A stretch of 64,000 bases of DNA from JAOAPY01 sp038237475 (GCA_038237475.1 JBBRYS010000003.1:62001-126000), one strand, 5' to 3'. Positions 6,670-16,841 are shown, counted from the first letter of the stretch. The notes: generated by a model from the sequence alone, not told the origin. Translations and numbers: made by a program.

Positions 6670-9660
6670 CTACTGAGAAAAAAGCGACTGCATGACAACC
6701 ATTGCATGGGCAAGTTCAGCTCGGCTCAGGGAACTTTGTGGACGGAAGGTTAATTCCGGACCAATAAGGCCGCGCGAAACTGCGACCGCCACGTAACCTC
6801 GCAGGTCTGCGGGAATACTCAAAGCATCCTGAAAGGCCAGCGGCGTGTTCTTCTTTGCTTCAGCCTCAGAGGTTAGCCCGGCAGCCGTTACCAAAGCCAC
6901 CGCTGCAGTCAAGCGTGAGACAGAATCATTCGGATGGAACTTATCGACACTCACGGCATCATAAAATAGGGGCCCATTCGGTGAGGCCTGCACGCTATCG
7001 ACGAACAACCTTGTATCTATATCCTTGACGTCCTTATAGCTCTGCTGCACACGCATGTACTGGGGAATGCGCGCTCCGGAAACCAGAGCGGCGGCCAGGT
7101 CCATTCGCGAAGCGGCAGAGTTTGGCCGGAAATATTTTCCATTAGGAGCCATCGTCAGGGTACGCATGCTCTGATAGATGTCATTGCGCGTTTCAGCGCT
7201 CTGATTCGAGATGTCGTTGATCGTTGTGTAGACAGCTCGTCCCACTTCCAAAGTGCCAACAAATGGTTGTGCGGTGACGGCTGCGCCAAACGAGTTTTTG
7301 ACGTTTGCGCGCCAACTTCCAGCAGCCGGATTGCGTAGCATCAAGCGCTCGCGATTGCCGGTCAGGCCGGGCAGATTGAGCCCATTGGACTGAGCTCTCA
7401 AGGTTCCGCTCGGATCATATGCTGCAAGTCCCAGATCGCTTGTGCTCCACATCGGACCCCAGGCCACCTGCAGTGACGCGATCAAGGCGCCACTGGGAAT
7501 TGTCAGAAACGTATCGGCCTCAGCACCTGGTTGAGATGTGCCGGAAAACTGTCGCACGGGATCGTTCACAAAAGTGACCTGACCCCGGTTCGCGAGGCCA
7601 CGCCAGGCGCCCAGGTTGAGTGACGGGAAGCTTGCCTGCAATACTGCCGCGTGCACATTCAACATTCCGGCTCCCACCTCATGCTTGAAGTAGGGAGGTA
7701 GAGGCGTTGCGGTTTGCTCTAAGATATCTTTGACCTGCTTCGGATTCAGGCTCGGATTGGCTTCTAACATCAACGCGATGGTACCGGCGACCTGCGGGGC
7801 AGAAAAACTGGTGCCGCTCGCAGTCGTATAGTTAGGTAGCTCCGAGGCGCTCAAGCGCTGAGTATCTGAGCCGACGGCGATACCCTCAGCTCCCGTGACA
7901 TTGCTGATCCCGGAACCGCGCAAGCTAACGACACCCACGCCCGGAGCCACCAGGGTCGGATGAAACAACGGACTCGCGAAGTCTCCACGAGATGAAAAAG
8001 TGGCGAGCTTGCCACTCGTATCGGTAGCTCCCACACTTACAACCCAGGGTGCAACCGCGTAAGGGTTCAGGGTGTGCATCCCGGAACCTGTATTGCCCGC
8101 CGACACAACGACGTTAATACCGCGCTCGGTTAGCATTCTTGTAGCCACGTTCACCGGGTCATTCGTGTCATAAACAGTTTCTGCCGAGAAGCTGCAATTG
8201 ACTACTCGCACAGCCAACTCAGGATGACTGAGCAGGTAGTCGAAACCTTCCAGAACGTAGAGCAGGCTGAGATCGCCTGCACTGAGGCCGACGACACTTG
8301 CGCCGGGAGCTACACCGCTGAACTTCCCACCCGAGAGCATGCCGTTCCCGGCGATTACACCGGCAACGAACGTTCCATGACCGTATACCTGATCGGTGTC
8401 GGCCAGATTCTCTACATTGACCGGATAGTTAAAGCCTGCGTTCACACTCTGGGTGTCGGCCAGCTTTACGTTTTGCACTACGCGCCCAGCCAGATCACCG
8501 TGCGAACCGTCCAGGCCGGTGTCGAGGACGGCGACGCCAACGCCGCGTCCGCTGACCGTTTGTCCTCGGTTTTTCAACACAATTGAACGATCATTCCAGG
8601 TTCGCTCGACACCAATCTCGGTGCGTACTTCAGGTTCCACAGTTGATTGGAACGTGCGCGTTCCATAGATGGAGCGAATGGCAGGCAAATGTGAGACAGC
8701 CACTAATTGCTGGCGAGTGGGTGTGACCCTAATCATCGGCAAAGCGCGATAGCGAGTACCTCCGGCAATGCCAATTCCCTGTAAGTCTGAAATATCCGCT
8801 TGAGTGGGCAGATGATAATAGACCAGCACCACGTTGACATTGCTGTCATCTGTGAGCAGATTGAGTTGCACCGCGAGTTCGGGATCGATGGTCCTAAGAC
8901 CCGGCTCAATAGAGCCATCAGCGCCGGTCATTACGATGCCATCGGCTCCGGTCATCACTATGCCATCGGCCCCGGTCATCACGATGCCATCAGCTCCGGT
9001 CATCACGATACCCGTCACGCTGCTAAAGCGAACTCCATTAGTAGATCCTGAGTAAACAGTCCCGTCGAGACCGATTGCCCGGAGCGAATCGGCGCCGGTC
9101 ATGACAATGCCATCGGCACCTGTCATCACAATACCATCCGCTCCAGTCATGACAATTCCGTTGGACTCTGCGCGCCGGACGTTGTCAGCTCCGGTCATGA
9201 CTATGCCATCGGCTCCCGTCATGACGATGCCATTCGCTTCGGTAATAGTCACGGAGTCGACCTGCCGGCTGACACCATCGGCGCCGGTCATGACAATGCC
9301 ATCGGCCCCCGTCATCACGATACCATCGGCACCGGTCATGACAATGCCATCGGCACTGACAGCGCGCACGCTATTCGGAGAATAATAATTATCTGCTCCG
9401 GTCATGACGATCCCATCGGCGCCGGTCATGACGATGCCGTTAGGCCCGCAGGCAAGCACTCCATCAGCGCCGGTCATGACGATACCGTCAGCCCCTGTCA
9501 TCACGATGCCGTCAGCGCCAGTCATGACAATGCCGTTTGAAGAAGTAATCCTAATACCAGCCAGGGCGGGCATGGTCACCAGCAATATTGCCAACCCAGC
9601 CGCAAGAATCCGCCTGGATTTTTGTATTACAGCTATTGGAGGAATAATCATTCTTAGCAA
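6670..9660 (-). CDS. Subtilisin-like S8 serine protease with N-terminal octapeptide repeats and C-terminal SLH-like region
   Basis: A 996-residue exported protease. A signal peptide (residues about 12-34, AAGLAILLVTMPALA) is followed by a region (43-249) with 17 exact copies of the octapeptide GIVMTGAD in six blocks of 2-4, separated by short unique linkers. After an inhibitor-like propeptide segment (about 260-345) comes the S8 domain, with Asp380 (AVLDTGLDG), His428 (YGHGTFVAG), oxyanion Asn523 (VSAGNTGSG) and Ser618 (ASGTSFSAP). All catalytic residues are present. Residues about 820-996 resemble SLH modules (YFRPNSAASRMDLAAAL, FHPNDSVSRLTAAVAL, FRPQSSLSRAELAHAM), which suggests cell-surface anchoring. 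It is monocistronic, with about 280 bp upstream. It could serve in nutrition or envelope processing; the repeat function is unknown. Confidence 0.92.
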   Translation of the reverse strand: MLRMIIPPIAVIQKSRRILAAGLAILLVTMPALAGIRITSSNGIVMTGADGIVMTGADGIVMTGADGVLACGPNGIVMTGADGIVMTGADNYYSPNSVRAVSADGIVMTGADGIVMTGADGIVMTGADGVSRQVDSVTITEANGIVMTGADGIVMTGADNVRRAESNGIVMTGADGIVMTGADGIVMTGADSLRAIGLDGTVYSGSTNGVRFSSVTGIVMTGADGIVMTGADGIVMTGADGIVMTGADGSIEPGLRTIDPELAVQLNLLTDDSNVNVVLVYYHLPTQADISDLQGIGIAGGTRYRALPMIRVTPTRQQLVAVSHLPAIRSIYGTRTFQSTVEPEVRTEIGVERTWNDRSIVLKNRGQTVSGRGVGVAVLDTGLDGSHGDLAGRVVQNVKLADTQSVNAGFNYPVNVENLADTDQVYGHGTFVAGVIAGNGMLSGGKFSGVAPGASVVGLSAGDLSLLYVLEGFDYLLSHPELAVRVVNCSFSAETVYDTNDPVNVATRMLTERGINVVVSAGNTGSGMHTLNPYAVAPWVVSVGATDTSGKLATFSSRGDFASPLFHPTLVAPGVGVVSLRGSGISNVTGAEGIAVGSDTQRLSASELPNYTTASGTSFSAPQVAGTIALMLEANPSLNPKQVKDILEQTATPLPPYFKHEVGAGMLNVHAAVLQASFPSLNLGAWRGLANRGQVTFVNDPVRQFSGTSQPGAEADTFLTIPSGALIASLQVAWGPMWSTSDLGLAAYDPSGTLRAQSNGLNLPGLTGNRERLMLRNPAAGSWRANVKNSFGAAVTAQPFVGTLEVGRAVYTTINDISNQSAETRNDIYQSMRTLTMAPNGKYFRPNSAASRMDLAAALVSGARIPQYMRVQQSYKDVKDIDTRLFVDSVQASPNGPLFYDAVSVDKFHPNDSVSRLTAAVALVTAAGLTSEAEAKKNTPLAFQDALSIPADLRGYVAVAVSRGLIGPELTFRPQSSLSRAELAHAMVVMQSLFSQ
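8914..9535 (-). repeat. 24-bp coding tandem repeats (GIVMTGAD, 17 copies)
   Basis: Within the S8 protease gene, a 24-bp unit encoding GIVMTGAD recurs 17 times in runs of 3, 2, 3, 2, 3 and 4. The peptide is exactly conserved while third codon positions differ (for example cgatgccatcggc versus caataccatccgc on the plus strand). This indicates selection on the peptide and not only recent slippage. Linkers such as VLACGPN and NYYSPNSVRAVSA break the runs. The period of 8 with G, D and beta-branched residues would suit a stacked beta-roll or solenoid, which is an inference. Confidence 0.93.
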
Positions 9661-9943
9661 ACATCACCTCAGTCGGAAGTATCGGCGCAGTCGTGCTAGC
9701 GACTTCTTCTAGTGGATTGTCCGGCTACCCTGTCTCCCTCTTGTGGGAGCGTTGAATTAACTAAGCACCGCCGGCCTGAGACGGTTCGACAGAGAAGGGT
9801 ATCTCGGAAAGCGGCGCGCATATTAATGCACCACCCCGGTAAAGTTGTTGCACGTGTGTTGCGATTTCCCGTCAATGGAGCCCCAACCATGGGCCTGGTT
9901 CAGGGCTGATAATATTTTTCCCCTGGATTGTCTCATTAATCCC

Positions 9944-12900
9944 CTAAGACTTGAAGCCTTCTTGTAATAGTTCCTGATATGTTCGCCGCGCCTCGGCGCC
10001 CGGATCAACACCAAGCTCCCTGGATAATAACCGTCGCAGGCTCTCAAATTGATCCTTGACCGCCCCGCGATTACCGGCCGCCGCATGAGCCCGCATCAGC
10101 ATGCAATGTACGTCTTCTCGAAACGGATCATCCTGGAGAATGCGCTGGGCAAGTTGCATGGACCGGCTCCAATCCTCCATTTTTTCAGCCACTGCAGCCA
10201 ACGATTCCAGTAATCCCAAATACTGTTTGGCGTAGTAAATACGTTGTTCTTCGACCCATGAATCGTAACTACCCTGCATGAATTCGCCGCGGCAAAGCGC
10301 CAGGGCAGACTCGTAAGCCCTGACACAATCTTCAAACTTGCGTGCCCGGCGAGCATTCTCACCTTCCGAAACCAGCCGGTCAAAATCTTCAATGTCTATG
10401 CGATAAGAGAATTCATGATTAAGCTGATAATCACCATCCCGATAAAGCAGGAAGTTCTGCTTCAACGCCTGATTGCTATTTAAAGCCTTCCTGATATGAG
10501 AGACCGTCGGATGAAAGTTTTTTTCTACCACTCCGGCATCAATCTCGCCCCAGAACGCCTCGATGATTGAGTCCTTTGACGCTCGACGATGACGCCGGGA
10601 AGCGATAAAGCACAAAATGTCGCGCGCGCGGCGAGTGGTCCAGGCATCGGCGCCCAACGGGCGCGCAGGGTCACGAAATATCTCGATTGGACCCAGCATG
10701 TTGATACTCAGATCCGTTAGAACCTTTACTTCGATTTCAGTTTCGACCTGCACGCCCGGAAGCGTGGGACGTGTCCTGGCACGTAGCGAAGGTAATTGCT
10801 CGCGAACCTCAGTTGGCAAGAGTTCCGCTGCTTCTTCCGCCGCGAAGAGTTCAGGATGGTTGGCTACTTCTCGCTGTAGCCAGTACTCGTAGTCATATCG
10901 CGCCGCCAATTCCAGGGCCCGGCGCAGATGGGCAAGCATGTTCGGTTCCTGCCCCAGCCTGAACTCGCAAGCCGCAAGCGCCATGGACGCCTGGGCCTCA
11001 TAGTAGTAAAGACCATTCTCATGGAAATACTGGAGCGCATCGGCCAGTTCATCGGCGGCAGCGGCATATTCGTCCTGCACCAACATCACGCGACCACGCG
11101 TTAGAGATGCCGTGTAGTAACTAATTTCTCCTTTTTCAACGGGACGCGAGTTAATTAAGCGATCGATGTGCGTACGAGCAGCACTTGCGTTTCCTACCTG
11201 CAGGCTCAGCAGCGCAAGTTCCTCGAGCAACTCCACCCGACTCAGCGCAATACCGGCATCATCGTAGGCTCGGGCTGCACGCTCATAGAACTCTGTAGCA
11301 CGTTCAACCTCACGGCGTTCCCGATAAAGATTCCCGAAGGCTTCAAAGATTTCGCCGCGTGATGCTACGAGATTGAAAACCTGACAACGATCGAGGGCAC
11401 TCTCGAGATGCTTTTCACATTCCTCAAAAGCTCCGCGATACAGATAGCAACGCGCCATGTTCAGATGTGCAATGGCCTCCTGAGGCATCGGGGCCCCGTC
11501 GAGATCGGCGCGCAACATGCGTCCCAGCCAGCGCAATGCTTCGCCAAAGTCACCACGGATGCCGGCCGGCGTCCCCAGGTTATGCGCGATGAGCCGCATG
11601 TAATACTCATCGTTGCGTTCCTCCGCAGATTGCAGAGCGGCCCTGAACTCGCGTTCGGCAGAGGTCCACTCCCCCATGGCAACCAGACACAGTCCCCGAG
11701 TGTTACCGCATCTTGTGTGGACCGCTGAATTTTCTCCGGCTAGTTCTATGGCCTGATCCAGATATGAAAACGCCGTCTTGTATTCGCCTTCACGACGGGC
11801 GAGCGTGGCCAGCGAATGCAGAGCTTCGGCTTCGCCTTCCTTGTCGCTCTGTTGTCGCAGTAACGTCACGGCCCGCCGGAAAAAAGTCTGCGCAACATCA
11901 TATTGCCCTCGCAACCTGGCTACTTCCCCCTGGTGTGCGAGCGCCCGGGGATGCAGTTCCAATTCAGCTTGCGGCAGGCCCCCAGCTAACAGGGCGAGCG
12001 AAGCAATCGCGCCTGACGCAATCCATTCGTCTCCGCGCTCCGCGATAATCGCAGCCGCCTGCTCAAAAGCTTCGGCGGCCAGGAGATGCCTGACGGCCGG
12101 TTCCCAGGCCTTCCGTTTCTCGAAATACTCGGCGTAGCGCACGTGCTCCGCAGCGACGCCGCTGCGTCCCACCTCACTGCGAAACCGCCGCCGCAGAAAA
12201 CTCTGGAAGAGCGGATGCAGGCGATACTCTTCCCCGTGCCCGTCGCTCGCGACCGTAAGAAAAACATTTCGCCTGACGAGGTTCGGCAGGACTCGAGCGC
12301 AATTCATTCCTTTAAAAAGGGCGGCGCAGGTATCCAGTTCAATGCTGTCGAGCAATGAGAGTCGCAATAACAATTGCTGGGTTTCTGCCGCCTCGTCCGC
12401 AAAGACTTCTTCAGCAAAGTAATCAAAGATATCGCGTTCTGATCTGGTCAGGATTTCAACCAGATCATCAGGCTCGGCTTTTGTTCCGTCCTCTCGATTG
12501 GCGGTGGTGCGTTGAGCAAATTGCCGGACTAGTTGCAAAGCCGTGATCCAGCCGTTGGTTCGCTGCCGATACTCCGCTAATTGGCTTGGCGTCAGTTCGA
12601 GATCGAAAACCTTGCGAAAGAGTTCCTGCGTTTCCTGATCCGTGAATAACAGATCGGGGCGATCGATAGTTGAGAGCGGCGTCTGGGCACGCAGCCGGGC
12701 CAGCGATATGGGTGGCAGCTCCCGCGAGATGAGAATGACGTGCATCACGTCCGGCAAATAAGCCAGCAGCCGATCCAAAACGGCGTGCACGGGTGTATCA
12801 GCACCGAGATGGTGATAATCATCCAGCACAAGAATCAGTTGCTGGTCGACTCGCTCAAGCACTTCATTCAGCAGCACATCCACGGCACGCTCAGGATGTT

Positions 12901-13303
12901 GAGCGAGTTCACCCGCTGCTTCCTGCAAATACGAAAACATTACTTTGCCGAATTCCGGAACTACCTGCTGTATGCCGTGCGTGATATAGCCAAGAAAGAC
13001 AAATGGGTCGGCGTCCGTGTGGTCAAGCTGATACCAGACAAAGGGACGGTCCTGGGTCCGGAGAAAATCAGCGACCAGGGTTGTCTTTCCGGAACCGGCA
13101 TTGGCCGTAACCAGCGTTACCGACTGCGCTAAATTCGCCAACAACCGTTCAGTCAAGCGGGGCCTGGAAAGTAACTCCAGAGAGGGACGGGGAGGCATCA
13201 GCTTCGTTCGCAGAAAGAAGCTGGGTAGCGAACCTGGTAGATCGGTAACTGGTGGATTTACAGCCTCTTGCGCTGGCTTTCCACTCCGGTTTCTGGTGGC
13301 CAT
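9944..13303 (-). CDS. MalT-like STAND ATPase with TPRs and C-terminal SARP/BTAD regulator domains
   Basis: A protein of about 1119 residues. Its N-terminal segment (FFLRTKLMPPRPSLELLSRPRL) and P-loop (VTANAGSGKTTLVADFL) followed by LILVLDDYHHLG (Walker B) match MalT-type STAND NTPases. A long TPR-like array follows (EALHSLATLARREGEYKTAFSYLDQAI and others). The C-terminus has a winged-helix OmpR/SARP-like DNA-binding domain (SINMLGPIEIFRDP...RRARDILCFIASRR) and a bacterial transcriptional activator domain (RIDIEDFDRLV ... ELGVDPGAEARRTYQELL). I chose ATG 13303 because it has a GAGG SD 9 nt upstream and starts just before the conserved segment; an ATG at 13439-13441 is in frame but adds a poor N-terminus. 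It is probably a ligand- and ATP-responsive transcription activator. It directly follows a truncated paralogue. Confidence 0.87.
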   Translation of the reverse strand: MATRNRSGKPAQEAVNPPVTDLPGSLPSFFLRTKLMPPRPSLELLSRPRLTERLLANLAQSVTLVTANAGSGKTTLVADFLRTQDRPFVWYQLDHTDADPFVFLGYITHGIQQVVPEFGKVMFSYLQEAAGELAQHPERAVDVLLNEVLERVDQQLILVLDDYHHLGADTPVHAVLDRLLAYLPDVMHVILISRELPPISLARLRAQTPLSTIDRPDLLFTDQETQELFRKVFDLELTPSQLAEYRQRTNGWITALQLVRQFAQRTTANREDGTKAEPDDLVEILTRSERDIFDYFAEEVFADEAAETQQLLLRLSLLDSIELDTCAALFKGMNCARVLPNLVRRNVFLTVASDGHGEEYRLHPLFQSFLRRRFRSEVGRSGVAAEHVRYAEYFEKRKAWEPAVRHLLAAEAFEQAAAIIAERGDEWIASGAIASLALLAGGLPQAELELHPRALAHQGEVARLRGQYDVAQTFFRRAVTLLRQQSDKEGEAEALHSLATLARREGEYKTAFSYLDQAIELAGENSAVHTRCGNTRGLCLVAMGEWTSAEREFRAALQSAEERNDEYYMRLIAHNLGTPAGIRGDFGEALRWLGRMLRADLDGAPMPQEAIAHLNMARCYLYRGAFEECEKHLESALDRCQVFNLVASRGEIFEAFGNLYRERREVERATEFYERAARAYDDAGIALSRVELLEELALLSLQVGNASAARTHIDRLINSRPVEKGEISYYTASLTRGRVMLVQDEYAAAADELADALQYFHENGLYYYEAQASMALAACEFRLGQEPNMLAHLRRALELAARYDYEYWLQREVANHPELFAAEEAAELLPTEVREQLPSLRARTRPTLPGVQVETEIEVKVLTDLSINMLGPIEIFRDPARPLGADAWTTRRARDILCFIASRRHRRASKDSIIEAFWGEIDAGVVEKNFHPTVSHIRKALNSNQALKQNFLLYRDGDYQLNHEFSYRIDIEDFDRLVSEGENARRARKFEDCVRAYESALALCRGEFMQGSYDSWVEEQRIYYAKQYLGLLESLAAVAEKMEDWSRSMQLAQRILQDDPFREDVHCMLMRAHAAAGNRGAVKDQFESLRRLLSRELGVDPGAEARRTYQELLQEGFKS

Positions 13304-13451
13304 CGGCTTACGCCTCGGAGTACTTCGATTTTCCCGGAGAGTAACACACGGTAACAGTTCGAGGCCACGATCACAGGAGTGAACCAATGCAGGTGCACCC
13401 GAGGGAAGGGGGCTCGCTGATGTTTGACTCCGGAGATTCATAACTTTTCGA

Positions 13452-14261
13452 TCAACTTAGCGCGGCGTAGTCATCTCGCTCCACTGTGCTGTCGAGTTGT
13501 TCGGTCCTGTCCTCCAGATCGGGTGACAGCGACACTGCGCAGCTGTGAAGGGCTGAAGGCCGCCCATGCGTATGGTCAAGAGCAATGCTGACCTGCTCGC
13601 GCGAAAGCCCATAGCCCTCAAAGAGCTCGATAGCTTCCTGCCGTGTAAATGCCAATTCGGCTTCTTCAATCACACAGAGGCGCTGTTTGGAACGCATGCG
13701 CCAGAGTGGAGCCGGTGGCAAGGTGCGGCTGGTTATGATGATGTGGACATCGTTTGGCAGCAGTGGCAGCAAACGGCGAAAGAACGGAACTACCCATTCC
13801 GCGTCATAGACGAGGTGCAGATCTTCGATGACAATCAGCAAAGGATTATGTGACCCTTCGAGTAATTCATAGACAAATACTTCGGCCAATAATTCGATTT
13901 GATCCAGATCGGCAGTATTCAGGATAGGCTGAAGATTGGTGAGCCCGAATTCTGGACGTTTTTGCCGAATGCTCGCGATCAGATATTTGAAAAATATCTT
14001 GAGATCACCATCAGGGGCATCGACTTTGTACCATGCCAGCGCACGGCCAGAGGCTTCAGCAAAATCAGCTGCGAGGAGAGTTTTGCCTGATCCCGCCCTG
14101 CCATTGATGATCGTGGACGAACAAGTATTAAGACTGTCTTCCATCATATCAAGAAGACGAGGTCGCAGAATGTGCCTGCTACCAGAAGGTAGAGTTATTT
14201 TCTCAGAGATTAACTGCATAGCGCCCGGTCCCGGGGTGGTGAAGTTTTCGATGATGAGCAT
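13452..14261 (-). CDS. Truncated MalT-like ATPase domain protein (no TPR or DNA-binding part)
   Basis: A protein of about 269 residues matching only the NTPase part of MalT-type STAND proteins: ITLPSGSRHILRPRLLDMM, P-loop IINGRAGSGKTLLAADF, Walker B LLIVIEDLHLVYD, sensor-like VHIIITSRTLPPAPLWRMR. It ends after a winged-helix-like segment (LAFTRQEAIELFEGYGL...HGRPSALHSCAVSL). It lacks the TPRs and output domain of its neighbour, which starts downstream on the same strand. The only ATG before the P-loop that leaves the conserved N-terminus intact is 14261; a TTG at 14501 would add 80 atypical residues. It could be a stand-alone regulator of the larger paralogue or a decayed duplicate. The frame is clean, so it is probably expressed. 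Confidence 0.75.
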   Translation of the reverse strand: MLIIENFTTPGPGAMQLISEKITLPSGSRHILRPRLLDMMEDSLNTCSSTIINGRAGSGKTLLAADFAEASGRALAWYKVDAPDGDLKIFFKYLIASIRQKRPEFGLTNLQPILNTADLDQIELLAEVFVYELLEGSHNPLLIVIEDLHLVYDAEWVVPFFRRLLPLLPNDVHIIITSRTLPPAPLWRMRSKQRLCVIEEAELAFTRQEAIELFEGYGLSREQVSIALDHTHGRPSALHSCAVSLSPDLEDRTEQLDSTVERDDYAALS

Positions 14262-14651
14262 GGGTAATTGGCGAATCCTTGTCGTTGTCTCAGACCAGCA
14301 AATTTGCTCCGTAAATGGAGGATAAGTTACAACAAGCGCACTTGAGATCTGGGCTGACCGTTTTACCGGAACGCCCTTGAGTAATTCTTGAGTTTTTAAA
14401 CGCTGATCAACGAAGGCGATGGACTCAGGGACTGGCAGACCAGTGAGGTCGGCTCGTTGTGGATTTTGGGAATCAGGGCTTGTCCTGCTTGTTGATGACA
14501 AAGCTAAATTACTTGCGGCACGAGGGCAGACAATCTATGCTGCCCGGAAATCTGAGTAAGCCAGCTTGCTTGAAGTACACGTATCCCTATCCGCTGACTG
14601 CAAGAGCTGGTGTCTGATCGCAAGCCAAGATCTCTATATAAGGAGAGCAAT
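14262..14651 (+). other. Intergenic stretch between truncated MalT-like gene and peroxiredoxin gene
   Basis: About 390 bp hold the divergent start regions of the leftward MalT-like gene and the rightward peroxiredoxin gene. On the minus strand a frame stays open to a TTG at 14501, which I judge non-coding because it has no ATG and atypical composition. A candidate promoter for the peroxiredoxin lies at 14514-14542. I see no RNA gene here. Confidence 0.5.
14514..14542 (+). promoter_or_regulatory. Candidate sigma-70-type promoter for the peroxiredoxin gene
   Basis: TTGCGG at 14514-14519, a 17-bp spacer and TATGCT at 14537-14542 fit a weak sigma-70-like promoter. It would give a 5' leader of about 100 nt ahead of the AGGAG SD at 14641-14645. 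This is pattern-only evidence. Confidence 0.3.
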
Positions 14652-15203
<552 letters not shown>

Positions 15204-15215
15204 GCGAGGTATTTA

Positions 15216-15287
15216 GCTGTTGGTCCTAGGTCTTGATGACGTGGTCAGGCTGTCAGCCATCGATTAATCCAAACCAGGACCAACGGC
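15216..15287. terminator. Inverted repeat between convergent genes (probable bidirectional terminator)
   Basis: GTTGGTCCT (15219-15227) is exactly complementary to AGGACCAAC (15276-15284), extendable to 12 bp with one G-U. A small GGCT/AGCC hairpin (15248-15258) lies in the loop. It lies between the convergent peroxiredoxin and SurA/DsbA genes. No clear U-tract, so the terminator role is inferred from position. Confidence 0.4.
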
Positions 15288-15293
15288 CTCGTC

Positions 15294-16841
15294 CTAACGC
15301 CCCGCCTTGGCAAGAGCTTTATCAATCGCTGCAATCAGCCCTTCCTGGCTCAGGTCGATCAGCATCACACCGTTAATAAATAAGGTCGGCGTCGATTCGA
15401 CTCCGTAGATCTCGCCTTCCTCCATATCGTGCCTGACATCAGCGGCGTGCACGCCGCGATCGAGTTCAGCGTCGAACCGAACGCGATCCAGCCCGACCTC
15501 TGATGCATACTTCTTGAGCGAAGCCACATCGAGCGCGTCCTGCCGTTTGAACAGCAACGCTGTGTACTCAAAGAACTTTCCCTGAGCATAGGCAGCATCC
15601 GCAGCTTCGGCAGCTTTGCGAGCATTGGCGTGTCGATCCAATGGAAAATTTCTAACCACCAAACGCACCCTGGCTCCATATTTTGGCAGGACCTGCTCTA
15701 AAACCGGGTGCATAGCCCCGCATGAGGGACATTGAAAATCGGTGAACTCGACGATGGTAACTGGCGCATTGACATCGCCGCGGGACGGTTCGCCCGCCAC
15801 GTTGATTACCTGCACGGGAGGTTCAGGTTCTTTGAGGAAAACTTTCAGATTGGCGCCCTTGCGCAAGCGATCAGCGAGAGCCTGTTCCAAATCCAGACTC
15901 TGCTTTTCTCTCAAATACGATGCAATCTGATTCTTCACGCTGGGCAACTCTGCCGCGATGCGTTCTTTGTTTTCGTTGTAAAACTTCTCCACCTCGGCGT
16001 CGGTAGGTGTGTGTACTTTATCGGTTATTTCGGTACGCATCAGACTTTCAGAAGGGATGTTGCGCCGGTTGGCTTCCGCCAACAGCAAGAGATTGTCAAT
16101 CGTCAATTGCAAAGCCTGACTGGTCAGCTGGAACGTGTTGAATCGCAAACGATAGACTAGCGGTTTTAGTCGTTCACTTATGCTGGCGGCCGTAACGGGT
16201 TGTCCTCCCACGGTCGCTACCACACTGGACGGTTTTAAATCGGGGCTATTGATGTCGGTAACCAGTGCGACCGGACTAGTCAGCTTTGCTTTGCGAATAA
16301 GTTCCGCGGATAGATTCTGCTCCTGCTGACTCTTTAAGAAGAGGATGGCCTCCGCACGCAATGACTTGGGATCGCTGCCCGAAAGATTCTCACGGTTATC
16401 GTTTAGCAACTTCGCTATCTCGGCCTCGGTTGGCTCAGTAAGCCGCTTAGCCACATCTGCTTCATACACTTGTTGTGGAGTCAGCTTACGTTTCTTTGCC
16501 TCGCTTTCAAGCAGCACTGTGTTGATCTGAAGCTCGAGAATTTGGCTACGCGCTTGGCCAATCCTCGCGCCGAGTTGGGCAATTTCCCGTGAAGCCTGAG
16601 GACTGAGGTCCGACACGGTAATCGGCTGGCCATTCAACATGGCCAGCGTGGCAGGTATTGTCGTATCGACTGGTACGATCGTCGAAATAGCGACCGGAGC
16701 TGGTTGCGGCGTCGGTCTAGTCGCCGGCTGTGCTGCAACGGCCTTGCCGGGCGCTGGCCGTTCGGGCCTCCTGCGCGAAGTCTGGGCCATAGCAGCCGCA
16801 GAGAAAACCAGAACCGTAAGTAGAATGGTCAAGGACTTCAT
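15294..16841 (-). CDS. SurA-like chaperone fused to a DsbA-type thioredoxin domain
   Basis: A 515-residue exported protein with a signal peptide (MKSLTILLTVLVFSAAAMAQ) followed by a Pro/Arg-rich linker. Two tandem SurA_N-like helical units lie at about 62-200 (TLAMLNGQPITVSDLS ... ILELQINTVLLESEAKKRKL) and 205-335 (VVATVGGQPVTAASIS ... LTIDNLLLLAEANRRNI). No parvulin PPIase domain is present. Residues 345-515 are a DsbA/BdbD-like thioredoxin domain: NAPVTIVEFTDFQCPSCGAMHPVL (CPSC at 371-374) and the cis-Pro loop VESTPTLFING. It probably oxidises disulfides while holding unfolded envelope proteins. It faces the peroxiredoxin gene, but no operon links them. Confidence 0.87.
   Translation of the reverse strand: MKSLTILLTVLVFSAAAMAQTSRRRPERPAPGKAVAAQPATRPTPQPAPVAISTIVPVDTTIPATLAMLNGQPITVSDLSPQASREIAQLGARIGQARSQILELQINTVLLESEAKKRKLTPQQVYEADVAKRLTEPTEAEIAKLLNDNRENLSGSDPKSLRAEAILFLKSQQEQNLSAELIRKAKLTSPVALVTDINSPDLKPSSVVATVGGQPVTAASISERLKPLVYRLRFNTFQLTSQALQLTIDNLLLLAEANRRNIPSESLMRTEITDKVHTPTDAEVEKFYNENKERIAAELPSVKNQIASYLREKQSLDLEQALADRLRKGANLKVFLKEPEPPVQVINVAGEPSRGDVNAPVTIVEFTDFQCPSCGAMHPVLEQVLPKYGARVRLVVRNFPLDRHANARKAAEAADAAYAQGKFFEYTALLFKRQDALDVASLKKYASEVGLDRVRFDAELDRGVHAADVRHDMEEGEIYGVESTPTLFINGVMLIDLSQEGLIAAIDKALAKAGR

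Noticed and set aside
8914..9535. The evenly spaced repeated 24-mers resemble a CRISPR array.
   Set aside because: They are in frame, tandem without spacers of uniform length, encode one peptide, and no cas gene is present.
9661..9943. Short open frames on both strands in the gap upstream of the octapeptide subtilase.
   Set aside because: They are short, lack ribosome-binding sites and motifs, and are most simply the upstream regulatory region.
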